From Microvenator marinus (GTDB lineage: Bacteria > Myxococcota_A > Bradymonadia > Bradymonadales > Bradymonadaceae), in NCBI RefSeq assembly GCF_007993755.1, contig NZ_CP042467.1:5604001-5668000 (forward strand): a DNA stretch of 64,000 bases, read 5' to 3'. This document shows, in pieces, positions 60,208-64,000 of this stretch. Each line of letters begins with the position of its first letter. Positions within the stretch are counted from its first letter, which is position 1. The translations under genes were made by a program, and so were the position numbers. The notes beneath the pieces are model-generated. The model did no database searches and was not told the DNA's origin. It saw nothing but the letters and a program-made list of their open reading frames with translations.

Positions 60208-61127
60208 AGGAAGTTCCTCTGCACACTGATGCCGCCGGAAACGCCGGTTCGCGGGAGGTTCTCTCCTAGAAACATATCCGTGCCAGCCGAGAAATTGATG
60301 TCCCAGAAGGGAAAGGCGAGCGATTGGCGCCAGTGCGCACCGAAGGTTAGACGGCGCATTCCCGAGCCGTCAATGATCTTGCCTGCGGTAGTGATTTCGG
60401 AATGCATGGATCCACGGACAAAGAGCCCGGCAGACCAGAAGATGCTGCCTTCGTAGGCCCAGCCGAGGACTCCTCGAAGCTCCGAACCGGGCTTGACCGC
60501 AAAGGACTCGCGACCCAATTCTACGTCATGTGAAAACTTGTAGAGCCAGTCTGCGTTGAGCCTCAGGGCATGAGATGGCACCACAAACTTGATGACGCGC
60601 ACTCCGGCTCCGAGTGAGTGCGAGCCGGTGCTCGTGATATCGGCGCCGAACGGGTCTTCGCTCGTTTTAGTCGCGTTGCCGGTTGCGATTGACCCCATCA
60701 GGACGAATTCCAGGAACGGAGTTGGGTCGTGCGAAAGGCCCAACATCGGGTCTTCTAGGGCTAGCCATCCAGTGCTAAACGCAACATCTCCAAGGGCCCA
60801 TTGGGTGCTGCCGAGTGCTTGAGCTGACCTGTGCTGCAGGTGATACGGGACGAGCAAGCCCACTCGAACGGACTCTACCGGCCGTATTCCGCCCGAGACT
60901 GTGAAGATGATGTCTTCGCTCTGGGTCTCTTCGAAAGTTTCTCTATCTCCTTGTGCGTTGAACGAGGCGACACCGTGGTCAAAGGTCATGCCGGCCTGGA
61001 GCATCGCCTTGTGGCAACGGCCTACCACACCTGCTTCACCGGCAGACGTGGCGCTGCAACACGCCTGAGCCCATAGGTCTGTGCTCCAGAGGGCAACCAG
61101 AATGGCTGCCAACAAAGTGATTTTCAT
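60204..61127 (-). CDS. outer-membrane-like beta protein, unknown function
   Basis: 307-aa protein with signal peptide MKITLLAAILVALWSTDLWA. The mature part is made of alternating hydrophobic strands separated by short turns, as in outer-membrane barrels (VRVGLLVPYHLQH, LEFVLMGSIATG), and ends in Phe-Leu. An early CC pair (QACCSATS) and CHKA may bind metal; this resembles barrels annotated as transporters or as part of heavy-metal clusters. AAGGAGGTC precedes ATG 61127. A longer frame upstream is rejected as shadow of ctaB. Confidence 0.75.
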   Translation of the reverse strand: MKITLLAAILVALWSTDLWAQACCSATSAGEAGVVGRCHKAMLQAGMTFDHGVASFNAQGDRETFEETQSEDIIFTVSGGIRPVESVRVGLLVPYHLQHRSAQALGSTQWALGDVAFSTGWLALEDPMLGLSHDPTPFLEFVLMGSIATGNATKTSEDPFGADITSTGSHSLGAGVRVIKFVVPSHALRLNADWLYKFSHDVELGRESFAVKPGSELRGVLGWAYEGSIFWSAGLFVRGSMHSEITTAGKIIDGSGMRRLTFGAHWRQSLAFPFWDINFSAGTDMFLGENLPRTGVSGGISVQRNFL

Positions 61128-61138
61128 GATGACCTCCT

Positions 61139-61996
61139 TCAGCCGTGCAAGAGCGCGGCAATGGTCATAAGGGGAAGATACGCAAGTCCCGAGAAGAAGA
61201 GTCGTTTTGCCCATAGCTCGGGGATTTTGACTTTTGTGAAGGCGAACCCTAGCGGAAGAGCAGCCCCTGCGAGGCCAAGGATGAAGCTTGCGCCTTGTTC
61301 TACGACAAGGCCCGCGGAGAGGGCGAAGAGGACAACGGAGAGGATCCGCGCCCAGCGTACGGCGTTTTGAAGCTGGTGGTCTCGGCAACCAATGGCAAAC
61401 CCGGCGTCCAAGTATTGTTTCGCCCGGCGGATGCTGATGGCCAAGAAGTGCGGGAGCTGCCAGACGAAAAGGGCTCCGAAGAGTAGCCACGCGGTGGCTT
61501 CCCAAGCAACGTGCGCTGCGGCCCAACCGATAAGTGGTGGAATGGCTCCAGACACCGCACCCACAGGTATGGCAACCCACGAAACTCTCTTAAGCGGGGT
61601 GTAGATTCCAACGTAGATGACGCATGCTAGCACGCCGAGCAGGGCCGCCCCGAGGCCCCCGTAAACAGCGAGCACCAGGCTTCCCGCGATCAGCAAAAAG
61701 GTGGCAATTCCAGAGGCGAAGTTTCGGCTAAATATGCCGTCGGCCACCGGGCGACTCGAGGTGCGAGGCATTCTCGCGTCAACGTCGGCTTCGAGCTCTT
61801 GGTTCGCCGCACCGCAGCCTGCCACGAGGAGCGCCACGCCCAGTCCGACTGAAACCACAAGGTCAGGACGGCCCGCAACGGCAGTGCCAACTCCGGCCAT
61901 CATGGCGTTCGTGACCACGATTCCGGGTTTGGTCAATTTGAGGAGCGATCCCACCTGGGCCGTGATCTGCGCGTCGTTACTGGTCAAAGAAAGCAT
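61139..61996 (-). CDS. ctaB: heme O synthase (protoheme IX farnesyltransferase)
   Basis: 285-aa UbiA-family prenyltransferase with about eight membrane helices. The first Asp motif is NQELEADVDARMPRTSSRP, characteristic of CtaB/CyoE, and YTPLKR follows the usual helix. It adds a farnesyl group to heme b to give heme O for heme-copper oxidases. No ctaA was seen here. GGAGG precedes ATG 61996. It leads the transcript ctaB-barrel-nnrS; an FNR/DNR-like box lies 56 bases upstream. Confidence 0.93.
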   Translation of the reverse strand: MLSLTSNDAQITAQVGSLLKLTKPGIVVTNAMMAGVGTAVAGRPDLVVSVGLGVALLVAGCGAANQELEADVDARMPRTSSRPVADGIFSRNFASGIATFLLIAGSLVLAVYGGLGAALLGVLACVIYVGIYTPLKRVSWVAIPVGAVSGAIPPLIGWAAAHVAWEATAWLLFGALFVWQLPHFLAISIRRAKQYLDAGFAIGCRDHQLQNAVRWARILSVVLFALSAGLVVEQGASFILGLAGAALPLGFAFTKVKIPELWAKRLFFSGLAYLPLMTIAALLHG

Positions 61997-62051
61997 GGTG
62001 CCTCCGTTCTAAGCCACGTCTCCAAGCTACTCCCCGGTGATTTTGAGGATA

Positions 62052-62063
62052 TGACTTGGATCA
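62052..62063. promoter_or_regulatory. FNR/DNR-like box between ctaB and nadA
   Basis: On the minus strand it reads TGATCCAAGTCA, 56 bases before the ctaB start and 55 bases before nadA. The 16-base context is identical to the site at 51521-51536, which favours ctaB as the target. Confidence 0.65.
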
Positions 62064-62117
62064 TAAACTGCGACGATCACCGCGATATGTTGGGCGAGTC
62101 TTTTGTGTGGCGGTAAG

Positions 62118-63068
62118 ATGCAGAAGCCCGATGGTGTGCATTTAACAGATTTTGAGTGGGAGCTGGTTCGGCCTTTGATTCAAGAAATCGAAGAGCTCAA
62201 GGCCGAGAAAGATGCGCTGATCCTTGCGCATAACTATCAGCGCTCCGAGCTCTACCACAGCGTCGCGGACGTTCGCGGCGATTCCTTAGCATTAGCCGTT
62301 GCTGCAACGACGCACGCCAAACGTGGTCCGATTGTGGTCTGTGGCGTTCACTTCATGGCCGAGACCGCCAAGATTATGAACCCAGATCGTGTGGTTCTGA
62401 GTCCCGATCCAAGCGCGGGATGCTCCCTGGCGGATTCGATCAGCGCCGACGATATGAGGCATCTTCGCCAATCAAATCCAAACATTCCGATTGTGGTTTA
62501 CGTTAATACCAGTGCGGAAGTGAAGGCATTGGCTGATGCGTGCTGCACCTCTTCGAATGCGGCCCGTGTGGTGAATTCGTTCGAGGAGGACACCGTGATT
62601 GTGGCTCCCGACCAGCACCTGGCTGATTGGGTGCGCTCTCAAACGACGAAGACGATTCTGACCTGGGACGGGTCGTGTGAAGTACACCGGCTCTTCACCA
62701 CCTCCGATGTGGCAGAGCTTCGCCAGATGCATCCCGACACGCATGTGCTGGTGCATCCCGAATGCGAAGTTAGCGTCCAGGAGTCCGCGGATTTTGTGGG
62801 GTCCACGTCCCAGCTCGCCGACTATATCGAGCGGAATCGTCCTCAAAAGGTGTCGCTGCTCACGGAGTGCACCATGAGTGATAACTTACGCTCGGGCTAT
62901 CCACAGACTTCGTTTGTGCAACCGTGCTCGCTTTGTCCGCACATGAGAAAGATTACCCTGGAAAGTGTCCGTGATTCGTTGAAGCACGGCTTCGGTGAAG
63001 TTCATGTGGACCCCGATGTGTCGCGCCGCGCCAGACGTTCACTGGAATACATGGTGCGCGTCGGATGA
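62118..63068 (+). CDS. nadA: quinolinate synthase
   Basis: 316-aa [4Fe-4S] enzyme condensing iminoaspartate with dihydroxyacetone phosphate to quinolinate in NAD synthesis. Family features: ALILAHNYQRSELYHSVADV, VVCGVHFMAETAKIMNP, PDPSAGCSLADS, VLVHPECEVSVQES and CSLCPHMRKIT, giving three cysteine regions for the cluster. ATG 62118 is used; a TTG at 62103 is less likely. Its stop overlaps nadB as ATGA, so the two are coupled. Confidence 0.95.
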   Translation: MQKPDGVHLTDFEWELVRPLIQEIEELKAEKDALILAHNYQRSELYHSVADVRGDSLALAVAATTHAKRGPIVVCGVHFMAETAKIMNPDRVVLSPDPSAGCSLADSISADDMRHLRQSNPNIPIVVYVNTSAEVKALADACCTSSNAARVVNSFEEDTVIVAPDQHLADWVRSQTTKTILTWDGSCEVHRLFTTSDVAELRQMHPDTHVLVHPECEVSVQESADFVGSTSQLADYIERNRPQKVSLLTECTMSDNLRSGYPQTSFVQPCSLCPHMRKITLESVRDSLKHGFGEVHVDPDVSRRARRSLEYMVRVG

Positions 63069-64000
63069 AGTACGACGTCATTGTTGTGGGTGCTGGTGTT
63101 GCAGGGTTGAGCACCGCACTCTCTCTAGCTGGGCGGCGGGTTCTCTTGGTCGCTGGGCGCGAATCCGCGAGCCGAATGGCACTTGGAGGCGTCGCGTTTC
63201 CTCTGAACACGGATGATATCGATTCGCATATCTCGGACACCTTGAAAGCAGGTGCCGGACTCTGCGTGGAATCTAGTGTTAGAGGCATCATCAACGACGC
63301 CCTAGACACCCTGGAGTGGCTGGAGAGCACAGGTTTTAGATTTGATAAGGGTTTGAATCACGAAGGAGGGCACGAAGTTGCCAGAGTCCGACGCTGCGGC
63401 GGAGACCGAAGTGGTGCAACGCTAACTACGCATCTGGACAACCGTCTCGGTGGACGTGTTGAGCGCGTGGATGCGCGCCTTACGGGCCTGTTTTTAGACG
63501 AATTTGGTGGACGAATCCGCGGAGTGGAGCTTCAGCGCGAGGGAAAGACTCAGCGCGTGGACGCAGAGACGGTCGTCCTGGCAACTGGTGGAATTGGGGG
63601 CCGTTTTGAAGCCTCGTCAAATCCGCTCAACGCCACGGGCGCGGGACTTGAGCTAGCACTTGCCGCTGGTGCAATGGTTCGAGACCTCGAAATGATTCAG
63701 TTTCATCCCACGGGCTTGGACGTCCTGACGCGACCTACACCCATCATCTCGGAGGCTTTGCGTGGTGCGGGTGCGCGGCTCGTGGACTCTAGCGGTCAGC
63801 CGTTTATGCAAGAACTTGGCGGCGATCTCGCGCCTCGGGATATTGTGGCTCGCGGCGTAGAAAGGGCACTTCAGACCGGCGGCGCATTTTTAGATTTGAC
63901 GCCCATCAAGGACCTTCAGAGGGAGTTTCCAAGTGCTGCCCTGGCGCTCCGGACCTGGGGGTTGAGTCTTGATCGCGTCCCGATTCGGCCACTCGTTCAT
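63065..64000 (+). CDS. nadB: L-aspartate oxidase, C-terminus beyond the window
   Basis: FAD enzyme oxidising L-aspartate to iminoaspartate, the substrate of NadA. The 312 visible residues begin KYDVIVVGAGVAGLSTALSL (FAD-binding GxGxxG), then TVVLATGGIGG and MIQFHPTGLD, ending in LRGAGARLVDSSGQPF and the PRDIVARGVERAL active-site region. It starts within the nadA stop. The gene continues past position 64000. Succinate dehydrogenase/fumarate reductase flavoprotein is excluded by the operon and motifs. Confidence 0.95.
   Translation, partial: MKYDVIVVGAGVAGLSTALSLAGRRVLLVAGRESASRMALGGVAFPLNTDDIDSHISDTLKAGAGLCVESSVRGIINDALDTLEWLESTGFRFDKGLNHEGGHEVARVRRCGGDRSGATLTTHLDNRLGGRVERVDARLTGLFLDEFGGRIRGVELQREGKTQRVDAETVVLATGGIGGRFEASSNPLNATGAGLELALAAGAMVRDLEMIQFHPTGLDVLTRPTPIISEALRGAGARLVDSSGQPFMQELGGDLAPRDIVARGVERALQTGGAFLDLTPIKDLQREFPSAALALRTWGLSLDRVPIRPLVH

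Noticed and set aside
61128-61580. Upstream extension of the barrel protein gene
   Set aside because: It overlaps ctaB in another frame. A strong Shine-Dalgarno sequence and signal peptide fix the start at 61127.

Overview
The window is a 64 kb piece of a moderately GC-rich bacterial chromosome. It looks like a Myxococcota or deltaproteobacterial-type organism, perhaps a Bradymonadales-like lineage. That placement is an inference from gene content: a Hanks-type Ser/Thr kinase, at least a dozen predicted lipoproteins (several with Asp-rich or Cys-rich linkers of the kind common in myxobacteria), a FAAL/ACP lipid cluster, PrsW, and a caspase-like lipoprotein. Gene density is high, with no intergenic gap above 300 bases. 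No tRNA, rRNA, CRISPR array or intact insertion sequence was seen.

Layout. 1-2.8 kb: a Ser/Thr kinase cut by the window start, then a VWA lipoprotein. 2.9-7.6 kb: a minus-strand urate catabolism operon (membrane PuuD-type urate oxidase with cytochrome c tail, small membrane protein, allantoinase, allantoicase, OHCU decarboxylase, HIU hydrolase). 7.7-18.8 kb: large lipoproteins of uncertain role, a PrsW-family membrane protein and a LysR regulator. 18.9-26.4 kb: housekeeping and unknown genes (YgiQ-type radical SAM protein, HEAT-repeat methyltransferase, oligoendopeptidase F, a small methyltransferase). 26.4-28.6 kb: a lower-GC scar in which a DUF6064-type membrane protein gene is split into two oppositely oriented pieces, next to a frameshifted gene. 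28.6-34.6 kb: an aldo/keto reductase, a LuxR-type regulator, and an operon of desaturase, fatty acyl-AMP ligase, CFA-type methyltransferase and acyl carrier protein. 34.7-43.6 kb: an MBL-fold lipoprotein, further lipoproteins, a RhlE-type helicase, a thioesterase and an EF-hand membrane protein. 43.8-47.0 kb: a beta-oxidation pair (SDR-SCP2-MaoC fusion and thiolase). 47.2-51.0 kb: thioredoxin, caspase-like lipoprotein, ThrE exporter, PspA. 51.0-62.0 kb: a respiratory cluster. 62.1-64 kb: nadA and the start of nadB.

The most notable region is 51.0-62.0 kb. It encodes a lipoprotein cytochrome c, a cytochrome b/ferredoxin/MvhD-like fusion, a SCO protein, a B-family heme-copper oxidase subunit I whose active-site HPxxY tyrosine is replaced by glutamine, a CuA subunit II, a 51-residue membrane protein, a second degenerate subunit-I-like protein, a TlpA-like thioredoxin, an NnrS-family protein, an outer-membrane-like protein and heme O synthase. 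The COX2-COX1-SCO order, the lost tyrosine and NnrS together suggest nitric oxide reduction (an sNOR/bNOR-like enzyme) rather than oxygen reduction. All four transcription units of the cluster have a TGAY-N4-RTCA palindrome (an FNR/DNR/NNR-like box) about 48-65 bases upstream of the first start codon. Two of these sites share 16 identical bases, so a common anaerobic or NO-responsive regulon is likely.
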